DNA from: Rhodococcus sovatensis
Lineage (GTDB): Bacteria > Actinomycetota > Actinomycetes > Mycobacteriales > Mycobacteriaceae
Assembly: GCF_037327425.1 (NCBI RefSeq)
Contig: NZ_CP147846.1
Coordinates: 2,232,001-2,296,000, forward strand
Direction: 5' to 3'
Length of the DNA stretch: 64,000 nt
The position numbers and the translations under genes are program-made. Every line of letters starts with the position of its first letter. Positions within the stretch are counted from its first letter, which is position 1. This document shows positions 50,827-60,758 of the stretch, in pieces. Under the pieces are notes generated by a model that saw only the letters and a program-made list of their open reading frames with translations, made no database searches and had not been told where the DNA came from.

Positions 50827-52122
50827 ATGTCAGCGACCAGTTCCAGTGAACCGTCGGATGTAGCGGACGATGCATCCTCAGACGCAACGGACGAGGCACC
50901 GTCGGCGATACCGCTTCTCGCGCCGGCCGACGGCGTCCCCACGATCGCCCAGACGCTCGACGGCGTATTGAAGGCCGCTGCGCTGCTGGCCAACGGCTAC
51001 GGTCCACTCGCGGTCGATGCCGAGCGCGCATCAGGGTTCCGCTACTCCCAGCGCGCATACCTGTTGCAGTTCCGACGGCGCGGCGCGGGAACTGTGCTTC
51101 TCGACCCCATTCCGGTCACCGGAGAACTCGGTCCGCTTGCCGATGTGATCAACCCGCTCGAATGGGTGCTGCACTCGGCGGACCAGGACTTGCCGGGGCT
51201 CGCCGAGCTCGGCCTGGTCCCAGCGACGCTGTACGACACGGAGCTCGCAGGCAGGCTCGCCGGTTTCGAGCGGGTCGGTCTCGGCCCTATCGTCGAACGC
51301 ACCCTCGGCCTGTCGCTGCAAAAGGGCCATGGCGCTGCCGACTGGTCCACCCGCCCACTTCCCGACACGTGGCTCAACTACGCGGCACTCGACGTCGAGG
51401 TACTCCTCGAACTCCGCGACGCAATGGCCGCAGAACTCGAAAGCCAGGGCAAGACCGAGTGGGCAGCACAGGAATTCGCCCACATCCTCACGCTGGGACC
51501 GCCGAAACCGAAGATCGATCGTTGGCGTCGGACATCGGGAATTCACGCGGTCAAGTCCCAACGAGTTCTGGCCGCGGTGCGCGAGCTATGGCACGCCCGT
51601 GACGAGTTGGCCCAGCGGCGCGACATCGCACCGAGCCGGGTGCTACCGGACTCCGCCATCGTCGCTGCGGCATCGGCAGACCCCAAGACCGAGGGCGAAT
51701 TGCGCGCACTCCCGGTGTTCGGTGGACCCCGGCAACGCCGTTCGGCGGCGGTCTGGTTGTCCGCGCTCGAACGTGCGCGCGCACTTCCTACGTCAGAGCT
51801 CCCTCCCAAGACCGCGCCGTTCGAAGGCCCGCCACCGGTGAACCGCTGGGCGCGTCGAGACCCAGACGCAGCCGAGCGACTCACAGTCGTCAGAGCTGCG
51901 ATGACCGAGTTGAGCGAAAAAGTGTCCGTCCCCGTCGAGAACCTGTTGATGCCGGATGTGCTACGCCGCCTCGTGTGGGATTGGACGCCAGTCGCCCCGG
52001 CGGATGCGCTTGTGTCGATCGACGCAAGACTCACCGAGGGACGCGCGCGAACCTGGCAACGTGAACTGGTCGTACCGGTGCTCGCCGACGCTTTGACCCC
52101 TCCTCAAGTTACCGGCGGGTAA
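50827..52122 (+). CDS. rnd: Ribonuclease D
   Basis: 3'-5' exoribonuclease for tRNA 3' end and stable RNA processing. 431 aa: DEDDy exonuclease domain with LAVDAERASGFRY (first acidic pair), EWVLHSADQDLPGLAEL, DTELAGRLAGF and the Tyr in TWLNYAALDVEVLLEL; an HRDC domain (about 220-290) and a helical actinobacterial C-terminal extension follow. An acidic 40-residue N-terminal stretch precedes the catalytic part. Confidence 0.94.
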   Translation: MSATSSSEPSDVADDASSDATDEAPSAIPLLAPADGVPTIAQTLDGVLKAAALLANGYGPLAVDAERASGFRYSQRAYLLQFRRRGAGTVLLDPIPVTGELGPLADVINPLEWVLHSADQDLPGLAELGLVPATLYDTELAGRLAGFERVGLGPIVERTLGLSLQKGHGAADWSTRPLPDTWLNYAALDVEVLLELRDAMAAELESQGKTEWAAQEFAHILTLGPPKPKIDRWRRTSGIHAVKSQRVLAAVRELWHARDELAQRRDIAPSRVLPDSAIVAAASADPKTEGELRALPVFGGPRQRRSAAVWLSALERARALPTSELPPKTAPFEGPPPVNRWARRDPDAAERLTVVRAAMTELSEKVSVPVENLLMPDVLRRLVWDWTPVAPADALVSIDARLTEGRARTWQRELVVPVLADALTPPQVTGG

Positions 52123-52196
52123 TAGCGACTACAGTGGGCGAGAGCCCGGCGTCGGCCGGGCTGGAAGTCCGCATCTTCTCGGGAGGATCGAAAAGC

Positions 52197-53423
52197 GTGT
52201 CTGTACCCGCGTCCACCAGCTCACAGAGGAATGTTGTCTTCGTCGACGGCATCCGTACCCCGTTCGGCAAAGCAGGCCCCAAGGGCATGTACGCCGACAC
52301 TCGCGCAGACGACCTCGTCGTCAAGGCAATCCGCGAGCTCCTTCGCAAGAACCCCAACCTCCCTCCCGAGCGCATCGATGAGGTCGCGATCGCCGCGACC
52401 ACGCAGACCGGTGACCAGGGCCTGACCATCGGCCGCACGTCCGCCCTGCTCGCCGGACTCCCCCGCAGCGTCCCCGGATTCGCGATCGACCGGATGTGCG
52501 CAGGCGCGATGACCTCGGTGACCACCACCGGATCGGGTATCGGCTTCGGGCAGTACGACGTCGTCATCGCTGGCGGCGTCGAGCACATGGGTCGCCACCC
52601 GATGGGTGAGGGCGTCGACCCCAACCCGCGTTTCCTCGCCGACAAGCTCGTCGATCCCAGCGCACTGGTGATGGGCAACACGGCCGAGAACCTGCACGAC
52701 CGGTTCCCGAGCATCACCAAGGACCGCACCGACGCGTATGCCGTCGCCAGCCAGAACAAGTACGACGCCGCAAAGAAGGCCGGCTTCATCGCCGACACTC
52801 TCGTGCCCGTCGCCACGAAGTCCGCCGCAGGGTGGGGCCTGGCCACCGAGGACGAGCCGCCGCGTCCCGGCACCACCACCTCAGACCTGGCCAAGCTCAA
52901 GACGCCTTTCCGGCCTGCCGGTCGAGTCACCGCCGGCAACGCCGCGGGTCTCAACGACGGTGCGACCGCCGCAATCCTGGCTGGTGAGGACACCGCCCAC
53001 AAGCTCGGCCTGAACATCGGTATGCGGATGGTCGGCTTCAGCTTCGCCGGCGTCGACCCGGCGGTCATGGGCATCGGACCGGTCCCCGCGACCGAGAAGC
53101 TGCTCGGCCGAACCGGATTGAGTATCGAAGACATCGGTCTGTTCGAGATCAACGAGGCCTTCGCCATCCAGGTGCTGGCATTCCTCGAGCACTATGGCAT
53201 CGCCGACGACGACCCCCGCGTCAACCAGTGGGGCGGGGCCATCGCGTGCGGCCACCCCCTCGCGTCCTCGGGCGTTCGTCTGATGACCCAGCTGAGCCGC
53301 CAGTTCGCCCAGGCACCCGACGTCCGCTACGGCCTGACGACCATGTGCATCGGTCTCGGCATGGGCGGCACCGTCATCTGGGAGAACCCCAACCACGCTG
53401 ACTATTCAGGAGCGAAGGCATGA
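52197..53423 (+). CDS. fadA: Acetyl-CoA C-acyltransferase (thiolase)
   Basis: Beta-oxidation thiolase. 408 aa: acylated Cys in AIDRMCAGAMTS, the NEAFAIQVLAF motif, HPLASSGVR with the catalytic His, and the second Cys in MCIGLGMGG. GTG 52197 is chosen for GGGAGG at 10 bp upstream; the frame back to 52134 is not needed. Its stop overlaps the fadB start (ATGA), so the two subunits are made from one mRNA, as expected for the alpha2beta2 trifunctional complex. Confidence 0.95.
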   Translation: MSVPASTSSQRNVVFVDGIRTPFGKAGPKGMYADTRADDLVVKAIRELLRKNPNLPPERIDEVAIAATTQTGDQGLTIGRTSALLAGLPRSVPGFAIDRMCAGAMTSVTTTGSGIGFGQYDVVIAGGVEHMGRHPMGEGVDPNPRFLADKLVDPSALVMGNTAENLHDRFPSITKDRTDAYAVASQNKYDAAKKAGFIADTLVPVATKSAAGWGLATEDEPPRPGTTTSDLAKLKTPFRPAGRVTAGNAAGLNDGATAAILAGEDTAHKLGLNIGMRMVGFSFAGVDPAVMGIGPVPATEKLLGRTGLSIEDIGLFEINEAFAIQVLAFLEHYGIADDDPRVNQWGGAIACGHPLASSGVRLMTQLSRQFAQAPDVRYGLTTMCIGLGMGGTVIWENPNHADYSGAKA

Positions 53424-55525
53424 GCGACATCACGACGGCGTTCACCGACGAGGTAGTCACGAACGCGTTCACCAAGATCGTGTCCGTACCGGGTCTCGAG
53501 GGCTCCATCGCACTGGTGACACTCGACAACGGCTTCGATCACACCAAGCCGTCGACCTTCGGCCCCGGCGGTCTCGCAAAGTTCGACGCCGCACTCGACG
53601 AGGCATTCGCAGCGAACCCGGTGGCCATCGCCGTCACCGGTAAGCCGTTCATCTTCGCTGTCGGTGCCGACCTCAACGGTGTGCCGAACATCAAGACCAA
53701 GGACGAGGCGCTGCAGATCGGGCAGCTCGGCCACAAGGTCTTCCGGCGTCTGCGTGAGTCCACCATCCCGACGTTCGCCTTCATCAACGGTGCCGCACTC
53801 GGTGGCGGCCTCGAAGTAGGCCTGCACTCGCACTACCGGACCGTCGCAGAGAACGCTGCCGCGCTGGGCCTGCCCGAGGCCTTCCTCGGCCTGGTACCCG
53901 GCTGGGGCGGAACTCAGTTGCTGCCCAACATCATCGGAGCCTCGAACGCCGTCACCGTCGTCATCGAGAACGCACTGAATCAGAACCGCGTCCTCAAGCC
54001 GCAGCAGGCACTCGACCTCGGTATCGCCGACGCCCTCTTCGGTGGAGCCGATTTCCTCGAGCAGTCCCTCGCGTGGGCCGCTCAGGTCATCAAGGGCGAG
54101 ATCGTCCCCAATCGTCCCGAGATCGACCGCGGCCAGGCCTGGGACGACGCCATCGCCCGCGCCAAGGGAATCGTGGCGGGCAAGACCAACAACTTCGCCC
54201 CTGGCCCCGTCGCCGCGGTGGAGCTGCTCGAGCTTGCCAAGAACACCGACATCACCGACTCGGCATCGCTCGACAAGGCCTTCGCCGCCGAGGATGAGGC
54301 CCTGTCCACATTGCTGGTCAAGGACGAGCTGCGTGCAGGCCTGTACGCCTTCGATCTGGTACAGAAGCGCGCGAAGCGTCCCGCCGGTGCACCCGACAAG
54401 TCGCTCGCCCGCAAGATCTCCGGCGTCGGCATCGTCGGCGCCGGTCTGATGGCCAGCCAGCTGGCGTTGCTGTTCGTGCGCCAGCTGAAGGTGCCGGTGA
54501 TTCTCACCGATATCGATCAGGAGCGCATCGACAAGGGTGTCGGCTACGTTCACAGCGAGATCGACAAGCTGCTCGGCAAGAAGCGCCTGTCCCCCGACGC
54601 CGCAAATCGGTTGAAGGCGTTGGTGTCCGGATCGATCGACAAGTCCGCATTCGCGAATACCGACTTCGTCATCGAGGCCGTGTTCGAGAACCTGGACGTC
54701 AAGAAGAAGGTGTTCGCCGAGGTCGAGGAATTCGTCTCCGCCGAGACGATTCTCGCGACCAACACCTCCTCTCTGTCGATCACGAAGATGGCCGCGGATC
54801 TGAAGCACCCCGAGCGCGTCGTCGGCTTCCACTTCTTCAACCCCGTCGCAGTTCTGCCCCTGCTCGAGGTCGTCAAAGGTGAGAAGACCGATGACGCCAC
54901 TCTCGCAACGGCATTTGCGACGGCGAAGACCCTCAAGAAGTCGGCCGTGCTGTCGGCGGATCTTCCCGGGTTCGTCTTCAACCGCCTCGTCACCCGCGCG
55001 TCGAACGAGATCATCAGCGCGATCGACGAAGGCACCCCGTTCGACATCGCCGACGGCGCAGTGGGCGAACTCGGTATGCCGATGAGCCCGCTGACTCTGC
55101 TGGCACTCGTCGGCCCGGCCGTGGCGTTGCACACCGCCGAGACCCTCGGCGAGGCATACCCGGAGCGGTTCAAGGACTCTCCCGGATTCCGTGCGCTCGT
55201 CGAGGCGAAGAAGCCCGGCGTTTGGACCTATGGCCCCGAAGGCCAGGTTGTCGATCCCGAGGTCGCTGCGTTGTGGCCACAGGGTGATTCACCCTCGACC
55301 GCCGAACAGGTCCTCGATCGCACTCGTCGAGCTTTCGCCGACGAGATCAACATCATGCTCGAAGAAGGTGTCGTCGCCGCAGCAGAGGACATCGACCTCT
55401 GCCTGCTTCTCGGTGGCGGTTTCGGTTTCTGGAACGGTGGCATAACGCCGTACCTGGATCGCACCGGCGCCTCGGAAGCGGTGACGGGCAAGCGATTCCT
55501 GGCCCCGGGCGTAGCGAGCGTCTAG
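53420..55525 (+). CDS. fadB: Fatty-acid oxidation enoyl-CoA hydratase / 3-hydroxyacyl-CoA dehydrogenase
   Basis: 701 aa. Residues 1-300: crotonase domain with FAVGADLNG oxyanion segment and GGGLEVGLHSHYR. Residues 330-500: NAD-binding VGIVGAGLMASQLALLF and FIEAVFEN, the dehydrogenase domain. Residues 510-690: C-terminal dehydrogenase domain with LPGFVFNRL and FHFFNPVAVLPLLE. Coupled to fadA by a 4-bp overlap. A 20-bp stem terminator follows the stop. Confidence 0.96.
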   Translation: MSDITTAFTDEVVTNAFTKIVSVPGLEGSIALVTLDNGFDHTKPSTFGPGGLAKFDAALDEAFAANPVAIAVTGKPFIFAVGADLNGVPNIKTKDEALQIGQLGHKVFRRLRESTIPTFAFINGAALGGGLEVGLHSHYRTVAENAAALGLPEAFLGLVPGWGGTQLLPNIIGASNAVTVVIENALNQNRVLKPQQALDLGIADALFGGADFLEQSLAWAAQVIKGEIVPNRPEIDRGQAWDDAIARAKGIVAGKTNNFAPGPVAAVELLELAKNTDITDSASLDKAFAAEDEALSTLLVKDELRAGLYAFDLVQKRAKRPAGAPDKSLARKISGVGIVGAGLMASQLALLFVRQLKVPVILTDIDQERIDKGVGYVHSEIDKLLGKKRLSPDAANRLKALVSGSIDKSAFANTDFVIEAVFENLDVKKKVFAEVEEFVSAETILATNTSSLSITKMAADLKHPERVVGFHFFNPVAVLPLLEVVKGEKTDDATLATAFATAKTLKKSAVLSADLPGFVFNRLVTRASNEIISAIDEGTPFDIADGAVGELGMPMSPLTLLALVGPAVALHTAETLGEAYPERFKDSPGFRALVEAKKPGVWTYGPEGQVVDPEVAALWPQGDSPSTAEQVLDRTRRAFADEINIMLEEGVVAAAEDIDLCLLLGGGFGFWNGGITPYLDRTGASEAVTGKRFLAPGVASV

Positions 55526-55535
55526 CCCGTCCGAT

Positions 55536-55597
55536 CGCCGAGATCGAGGTTGTGCACGGATTTCGAACGAATACCGCGCACAACTTCGATCTCGGCG
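55536..55597. terminator. Bidirectional terminator between fadB and amidohydrolase
   Basis: A 20-bp stem at 55536-55555 pairs with 55578-55597 with one G-U-type mismatch, around a 22-base loop. It fills the gap between the two convergent stops; no long T-run follows on either side. Confidence 0.8.
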
Positions 55598-56632
55598 CTA
55601 GGCGCGGTCGAGCAATCGTCGAGCGTTGTCCGACGTCGCAGCTCGCCAGTTCTCGAATCCGCCGCGCGCAGCGCCGGAATCGAGGGCCCGCATCTGCTCC
55701 TGCACGGCCGCAACAGGAGTGAAACAGTAGTCGCTGCCGTACACCAGCCGGTCCTGGCCGACGGTCGACAGCAAGGCTGGTAGTTGCCGTGGAACCGGCG
55801 TACCTGCGAGATCGAACCACAACCGCCGCAACACGTCCGGGGTCGTCGGGGTACCGACGCCGACCTGAGACCGAAAGAAATCCACTCGATCCGCTAGCAG
55901 CGGAAGCACTCCGCCGCCATGGGTGAAGACCCAACGAATGTTCGGGAACCGATCGACCACACCCAGCAGGATCAAATTCACCACCGTGCGTGCTGTGTCG
56001 AAAAGGAATTCCATCATCGGTGCCGGCACACCGAGTGACACCGCCGACGAATTCGGCGGCGAAGTCGGGTGCACGAACACCACCGCAGATCGAGCATCGA
56101 GCGCCGCCAGCAGCGGGGTCAATGCGACGTCACCCAGGTACATTCCCCCAGCGTTCGACATGACCGTAACGCCCTCCGCCCCAAGCTGATCCAGCGCACG
56201 GGCCGCCTCGAGTACGGATGCGAGCACGTTCGGCAGCGGCAACGACGCGAAGAAGCCGAGTCGGGGTTGCCCTGCGACCGCACCCGCGGCGAAATCATTG
56301 ACACGTCGGGCCAGTTCGGCGGCCTTGTCGTCGTCGCCGAAGTGCACGCCCGGTGAGGACACGGACAGGATCGCAGTGTCGATCCCGCAGCCATCCATCA
56401 TCTGCACGTGCTCGCCGACCGACCAGGATGGCCACTTCGGCATTCCGTCGGGAAAAACGATGCCCGACGCCAGCGCCTCCCGTAGATAGAAGTCCGGCAC
56501 CATGTGGGAGTGGATATCCACCACCCCGCCTGTAGCGGGAAGCGGCGCCGCGGTGGCCGTCACGGCGGACAAAGCGACTCCGGACACCGTTGCTGCGCCG
56601 AGCGCGCCGAGCAGGGTGCGACGATCGATCAT
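55598..56632 (-). CDS. Exported metal-dependent amidohydrolase (TIM-barrel, amidohydro_2)
   Basis: 344 aa. N-terminus MIDRRTLLGALGAATVSG with twin Arg and an AlaxAla-like end near 27-29 is a Tat-type signal, so the folded protein is probably exported. Metal ligands: DIHSH at 39-43, His in VFVHPTSP, His in WVFTHGGG and Asp in VYGSDYC. The fold includes ACMSD-like decarboxylases and hydrolases; the substrate is unknown. It is divergent from the sugar transporter with a 237-bp gap. Confidence 0.85.
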   Translation of the reverse strand: MIDRRTLLGALGAATVSGVALSAVTATAAPLPATGGVVDIHSHMVPDFYLREALASGIVFPDGMPKWPSWSVGEHVQMMDGCGIDTAILSVSSPGVHFGDDDKAAELARRVNDFAAGAVAGQPRLGFFASLPLPNVLASVLEAARALDQLGAEGVTVMSNAGGMYLGDVALTPLLAALDARSAVVFVHPTSPPNSSAVSLGVPAPMMEFLFDTARTVVNLILLGVVDRFPNIRWVFTHGGGVLPLLADRVDFFRSQVGVGTPTTPDVLRRLWFDLAGTPVPRQLPALLSTVGQDRLVYGSDYCFTPVAAVQEQMRALDSGAARGGFENWRAATSDNARRLLDRA

Positions 56633-56869
56633 GGTGTGTGCGTCCTTCTTCGATGTTCACCCGCCCCGACAGATGCCGAAAACTGACGCTATCGTCACAC
56701 ATGAGCCAATCCGCAGTCAACGTTCGACTCGTGCCGCGGCGGGCGTGAGCAGGCACCCATAACTCTTCGGATGAAATCCCGCAATTCCCACCACCGACAT
56801 GCGTTCCCAGGTTCATGATGTCGAAGACCATCATCGTTGCTGGTATCGACCTCGGAAAGCTGGGTTCTC

Positions 56870-58267
56870 ATGACGCAGCCTGCAGACAATCACACCGCGA
56901 AAGTCATCGGCGTCACCATCGCTGCTGCAGTCGGCGGCTTCCTGTTCGGCTTCGACAGCTCGGTTGTCAACGGCGCGGTCGACTCGATCCAGGAGAACTT
57001 CGGCCTCAGTTCCTTCGTCACCGGGTTTGCGGTGGCCATTGCGTTGCTCGGCTGCGCTGTCGGGGCGTGGTTCGCAGGTCGACTTGCCGACAGCTGGGGT
57101 CGCAAGCGCGTCATGCTGCTCGGATCCGCTTTGTTCACCATTTCCTCCGTCGGCTCCGGTTTCGCGTTCAGCATCCCGGACCTCATGTTGTGGCGCGTGC
57201 TCGGCGGCCTCGGCATCGGTATCGCGTCCGTTATCGCGCCGGCTTACATCGCCGAGATCGCACCTGCCCGATACCGCGGCGGACTCGCATCCCTGCAACA
57301 ACTCGCGATCACGATCGGCATCTTCGCGGCGTTGCTATCGGACGCGGTCCTGCAGAATGCGGCGGGCGGGCCCTCGAACGACCTGTGGTTCGGGATGGAA
57401 GCCTGGCGTTGGATGTTCCTCGTCGGCGTCGTGCCCGCACTCGTCTACGGCATCCTCGCAACGTTGATTCCCGAGTCACCTCGGTATCTCGTCGGCAAGC
57501 ACCTCGACGAGGAGGCTGCCCGCGTTCTCGGCGAAATCACCGGAGAGGTCGATCCACAGGAACGCGTCAAGGAGATTCGACTGACCCTCAGACGTGAGGC
57601 GAAATCGTCGTTCAGCGACATCCGTGGCCCGAAGTTCGGCCTTCAGCCGATCGTGTGGGTCGGTATCACGATGGCAATTCTGCAGCAGTTCGTCGGCATC
57701 AACGCCATCTTCTACTACTCGACGACACTGTGGAAGTCGGTCGGGTTCAGCGAGAATCAGTCGTTCGTCACCTCGGTGATCACGTCCGTCATCAACGTCA
57801 CGATGACGTTCGTCGCAATTCTGTTCGTAGACAGGTTCGGCCGAAAGAACCTGCTTCAGATCGGATCGATCGGCATGTTCGTCGGACTCGTGATGGCTGC
57901 GGTGGCGTTCACCCAGGCAGTCGGATCCGGTGACGAGCTCACACTCCCCACCCCCTGGGGCACCGTGGCCCTGATCGGCGCCAATCTTTTTGTCATCTTC
58001 TTCGCGGCGACGTGGGGTCCCATCATGTGGGTGATGCTCGGCGAAATGTTCCCGAACAACATGCGCGCGGTGGCACTCGGGATCAGCACCGCTGCCAACT
58101 GGGTGGCGAACTTCTCGATCACTCTTGCGTTCCCACCGCTTACGGAGTCGATCGGACTGGGATTCATCTACTCGTTCTTCGCGTTCTTCGCGCTGCTGTC
58201 GTTCTTCTTCGTCAAGTTCAAGATTCGCGAAACCAAAGGCATGGAACTCGAGGACATGATCCTGTAG
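56870..58267 (+). CDS. Sugar porter family MFS transporter
   Basis: 465 aa with twelve membrane segments. Sugar-porter motifs: GFDSSVVNGA in helix 1, GRLADSWGRKRV after helix 2, PESPRYLV before the central loop, FVDRFGRKNL after helix 8 and WGPIMWVMLGEMFPN in helix 10. Resembles proton-linked glucose/hexose transporters of actinobacteria (GlcP type); the sugar is not known. ATG 56870 fits the family; the extension to 56837 is not needed. The upstream 237-bp gap holds an ATGATG/CATCAT inverted repeat at 56816-56835 that could be an operator. Confidence 0.9.
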   Translation: MTQPADNHTAKVIGVTIAAAVGGFLFGFDSSVVNGAVDSIQENFGLSSFVTGFAVAIALLGCAVGAWFAGRLADSWGRKRVMLLGSALFTISSVGSGFAFSIPDLMLWRVLGGLGIGIASVIAPAYIAEIAPARYRGGLASLQQLAITIGIFAALLSDAVLQNAAGGPSNDLWFGMEAWRWMFLVGVVPALVYGILATLIPESPRYLVGKHLDEEAARVLGEITGEVDPQERVKEIRLTLRREAKSSFSDIRGPKFGLQPIVWVGITMAILQQFVGINAIFYYSTTLWKSVGFSENQSFVTSVITSVINVTMTFVAILFVDRFGRKNLLQIGSIGMFVGLVMAAVAFTQAVGSGDELTLPTPWGTVALIGANLFVIFFAATWGPIMWVMLGEMFPNNMRAVALGISTAANWVANFSITLAFPPLTESIGLGFIYSFFAFFALLSFFFVKFKIRETKGMELEDMIL

Positions 58268-58318
58268 AGCTGGGCTCCTGCAGGGCCGGGGTCCTGACAA
58301 GTACGAGGAGGAACCGTC

Positions 58319-58603
58319 ATGCCGATGTTCGTCGTCGAATATTCCTACACTGCCGAGACGTCGGGCGGCCGAGACGATCACCGCACCGATCACCGCGCAT
58401 GGATTCTGGAGATGGTGCGGAGAAAAACCATCCGCTCCTCGGGTCCTCTTGCCGACCACAGCGGAGCGATGTTCATCGTGTCGGCATCCGATGCCGGCGC
58501 GGTCGCCCGGGTGTTCGCCCACGATCCGTTCGCGCGCGCAGGTCTCGTCGAGGACGTCCGCATTACCGAATGGAAGCCCGCGATGGGCGAATTCAGCGGC
58601 TGA
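58319..58603 (+). CDS. YciI-family protein
   Basis: 94 aa dimeric ferredoxin-like fold protein. Begins MPMFVVEYSYT and has the DHRAWI / SGPLADHSGAMFIV blocks with a conserved His-Asp pair of the YciI family. ATG 58319 has GAGGAGG just upstream. The family's reaction is unclear. It lies 52 bp after the transporter and may share its transcript, and converges on dxs. Confidence 0.85.
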   Translation: MPMFVVEYSYTAETSGGRDDHRTDHRAWILEMVRRKTIRSSGPLADHSGAMFIVSASDAGAVARVFAHDPFARAGLVEDVRITEWKPAMGEFSG

Positions 58604-58620
58604 GACGCCCGCCTGACGCT

Positions 58621-60501
58621 CTACAGGGCCTTGACCCACCCTGCGATGCGCTGCGTCAAGTCAGCCGACGTCAATCCCAATTCGCGGTGAATCTGATCCC
58701 GTGACGCATGGTCGAGAAATTGCTGCGGCACGCCCACGTCACGGCACACGGTGTCGACCCCGACCGCCCTGACTGCTGCGGACACGGTGGACCCGATGCC
58801 GCCCTGGACGCCGGAGTCTTCGAGTGTGACGACGAGTTGGTAGTCCTCGGCAAGCTTGAGCAGCGACTCGGGCACCGGCAACACCCATCTGGGGTCGACG
58901 ACGGCAACCGACAGGCCGAGTTGTGTCAGGGAAGCAGCTGTGTCGAGAGCCAAGGCCGCGAACACTCCAACCGCGACGATGAGGACGTCCCGCTCGGTCG
59001 ACTCCGGCTCGGCAAGAACGTCCAGGATCCCGTCGATGCGCCGGAGTGCCGGGATGTCCTCGGTGACAGCACCCTTCGGAAAGCGAAGTGCAGTCGGCCC
59101 GTCGTCTGTTGCCAGAGCTTCGGCCAATTCCTCGCGGAGCGTCGCACAGTCGCGTGGAGCTGCCACCCGCATGCCCGGCACTATCCCGAGTAGCGACATG
59201 TCCCACACACCGTTGTGACTTGCACCATCGGCCCCGGTGACACCGGCCCGGTCGAGAACGAGCGTCACCGGCAGGTTCAGCAACGCTACGTCCATCAGCA
59301 ACTGATCGAATGCGCGATTGAGGAAGGTCGAATACACCGCGACGACCGGGTGAAGCCCACCGAGCGCGAGGCCCGCGGCAGACGTCATCGCGTGCTGCTC
59401 GGCTATACCGACGTCGAACAGCCTGTCCGGGTACTTGTCCCCGAACGCCGCAAGACCGGTAGGACCTGCCATCGCAGCGGTTATCGCGACGATGTCCTCT
59501 CGTTGTGCTGCCAGATCGATGAGTTCGCGGGAGAAGACGGACGTCCAGTCCGGCGCGGACTTCGATCGCGCCAATCCCGTGAGTGGATTGATGATGCCCG
59601 TGGCATGCATCTGATCAGCGACGTTGTTCTCGGCATGCGCGTATCCCATGCCCTTGCGCGTGACTGCATGCACGATCACCGGGCCGCCGTACGCCTTCGC
59701 ACGCCGAAGTGCAGACTCCAGAGCCTGCTCGTCGTGCCCGTCGACCGGCCCGAGGTACTTGATGCCCAGATCGGTGAAGAGAACTTGTGGACTGATCGCG
59801 TCCTTCACTCCAGCCTTCATGCCGTGCAGCATCGCGTAGGCAGTCTTCCCGACGAGCGGAATCTTGCGGACGATACGTCGCCCGTTGTCGAGAATGCGCT
59901 CGTAGCCCGGCTGCAGGCGAAGAGCGGCAAGGTGTTCGGCCAAGCCGCCGATGGTCGGCGCGTAGGAACGGCCATTGTCGTTCACGACGATGACCAGGGA
60001 ACGGTCCTTGCCTGCCGCGATGTTGTTGAGAGCCTCCCAACACATGCCGCCGGTAAGAGCGCCGTCGCCGACGATGGCCACGACGTGACGGTCCTTCTGA
60101 CCGGTGAGCTCGAAAGCCTTCGCCAGTCCATCCGCGTACGACAACGACGCCGACGCGTGCGAGGACTCGACCCAGTCGTGCTCGCTCTCGGCGCGAGAAG
60201 GGTAGCCGGACAGCCCGCCCTGTTTTCGAAGTGAATCGAACGCACCCGCGCGACCGGTGATCATCTTGTGCACGTATGCCTGGTGGCCGGTGTCCCAGAT
60301 GATCGGATCGCGAGGCGACTCGAAGATGCGGTGGACCGCCAGCGTCACTTCGACGACACCCAAATTGGGACCGAGGTGCCCACCTGTCGCGGACACGGTC
60401 TCCACCAGGAACTCGCGAATCTCCTCCGCGAGATCCACTACCTCGGACGGGGCCAGACGGCGCAGGTCCTCGGGCGTCTGAACGCGAGCTAGAACACCCA
60501 A
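58621..60501 (-). CDS. dxs: 1-Deoxy-D-xylulose-5-phosphate synthase
   Basis: First enzyme of the MEP isoprenoid pathway; joins pyruvate and glyceraldehyde 3-phosphate with thiamine diphosphate. 626 aa: GHLGPNLGVVE with the catalytic His, ThDP motif VGDGALTGGMCWEALNN, and the central domain FDVGIAEQHAMTSAAGLA with the conserved Glu and His, then a transketolase C-terminal domain. GTG 60501 starts MGVLARVQTPEDLR. The 257-bp gap upstream to glsA is divergent and should hold both promoters; no further gene is seen in it. Confidence 0.97.
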   Translation of the reverse strand: MGVLARVQTPEDLRRLAPSEVVDLAEEIREFLVETVSATGGHLGPNLGVVEVTLAVHRIFESPRDPIIWDTGHQAYVHKMITGRAGAFDSLRKQGGLSGYPSRAESEHDWVESSHASASLSYADGLAKAFELTGQKDRHVVAIVGDGALTGGMCWEALNNIAAGKDRSLVIVVNDNGRSYAPTIGGLAEHLAALRLQPGYERILDNGRRIVRKIPLVGKTAYAMLHGMKAGVKDAISPQVLFTDLGIKYLGPVDGHDEQALESALRRAKAYGGPVIVHAVTRKGMGYAHAENNVADQMHATGIINPLTGLARSKSAPDWTSVFSRELIDLAAQREDIVAITAAMAGPTGLAAFGDKYPDRLFDVGIAEQHAMTSAAGLALGGLHPVVAVYSTFLNRAFDQLLMDVALLNLPVTLVLDRAGVTGADGASHNGVWDMSLLGIVPGMRVAAPRDCATLREELAEALATDDGPTALRFPKGAVTEDIPALRRIDGILDVLAEPESTERDVLIVAVGVFAALALDTAASLTQLGLSVAVVDPRWVLPVPESLLKLAEDYQLVVTLEDSGVQGGIGSTVSAAVRAVGVDTVCRDVGVPQQFLDHASRDQIHRELGLTSADLTQRIAGWVKAL

Positions 60502-60758
60502 CGAGATCGCTCCCTCCGGCCGGAAATCTTCTTGCGTGCAGTTGTGCCGATCGACACGAACTTCTCGATCCCCTCAGTCTACGTAGTCTGTCGTAGGTGG
60601 CTGCCGTGACAGCTGTTCGGGGGCCTTCCGATCGACAATACTGTGAAGACGCTGCCAGTCCCAACAACTGGACCACGCCAGAAATCTGGTTCCGCTGGCC
60701 CCTCTGGTACCCGCGCCGACTTCGTGTCAAACCCGAGGTCGGAGCATAGGGTTCCCTC

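Noticed and set aside
53402..55132. 576-codon minus-strand open frame opposite fadB
   Set aside because: Antisense to conserved fadB, Asp/Gly/Leu-rich with no recognised domain.
56816..56835. ATGATG/CATCAT inverted repeat as a firm operator
   Set aside because: Only six-base arms; kept as a possibility in the transporter entry but too weak to list separately.
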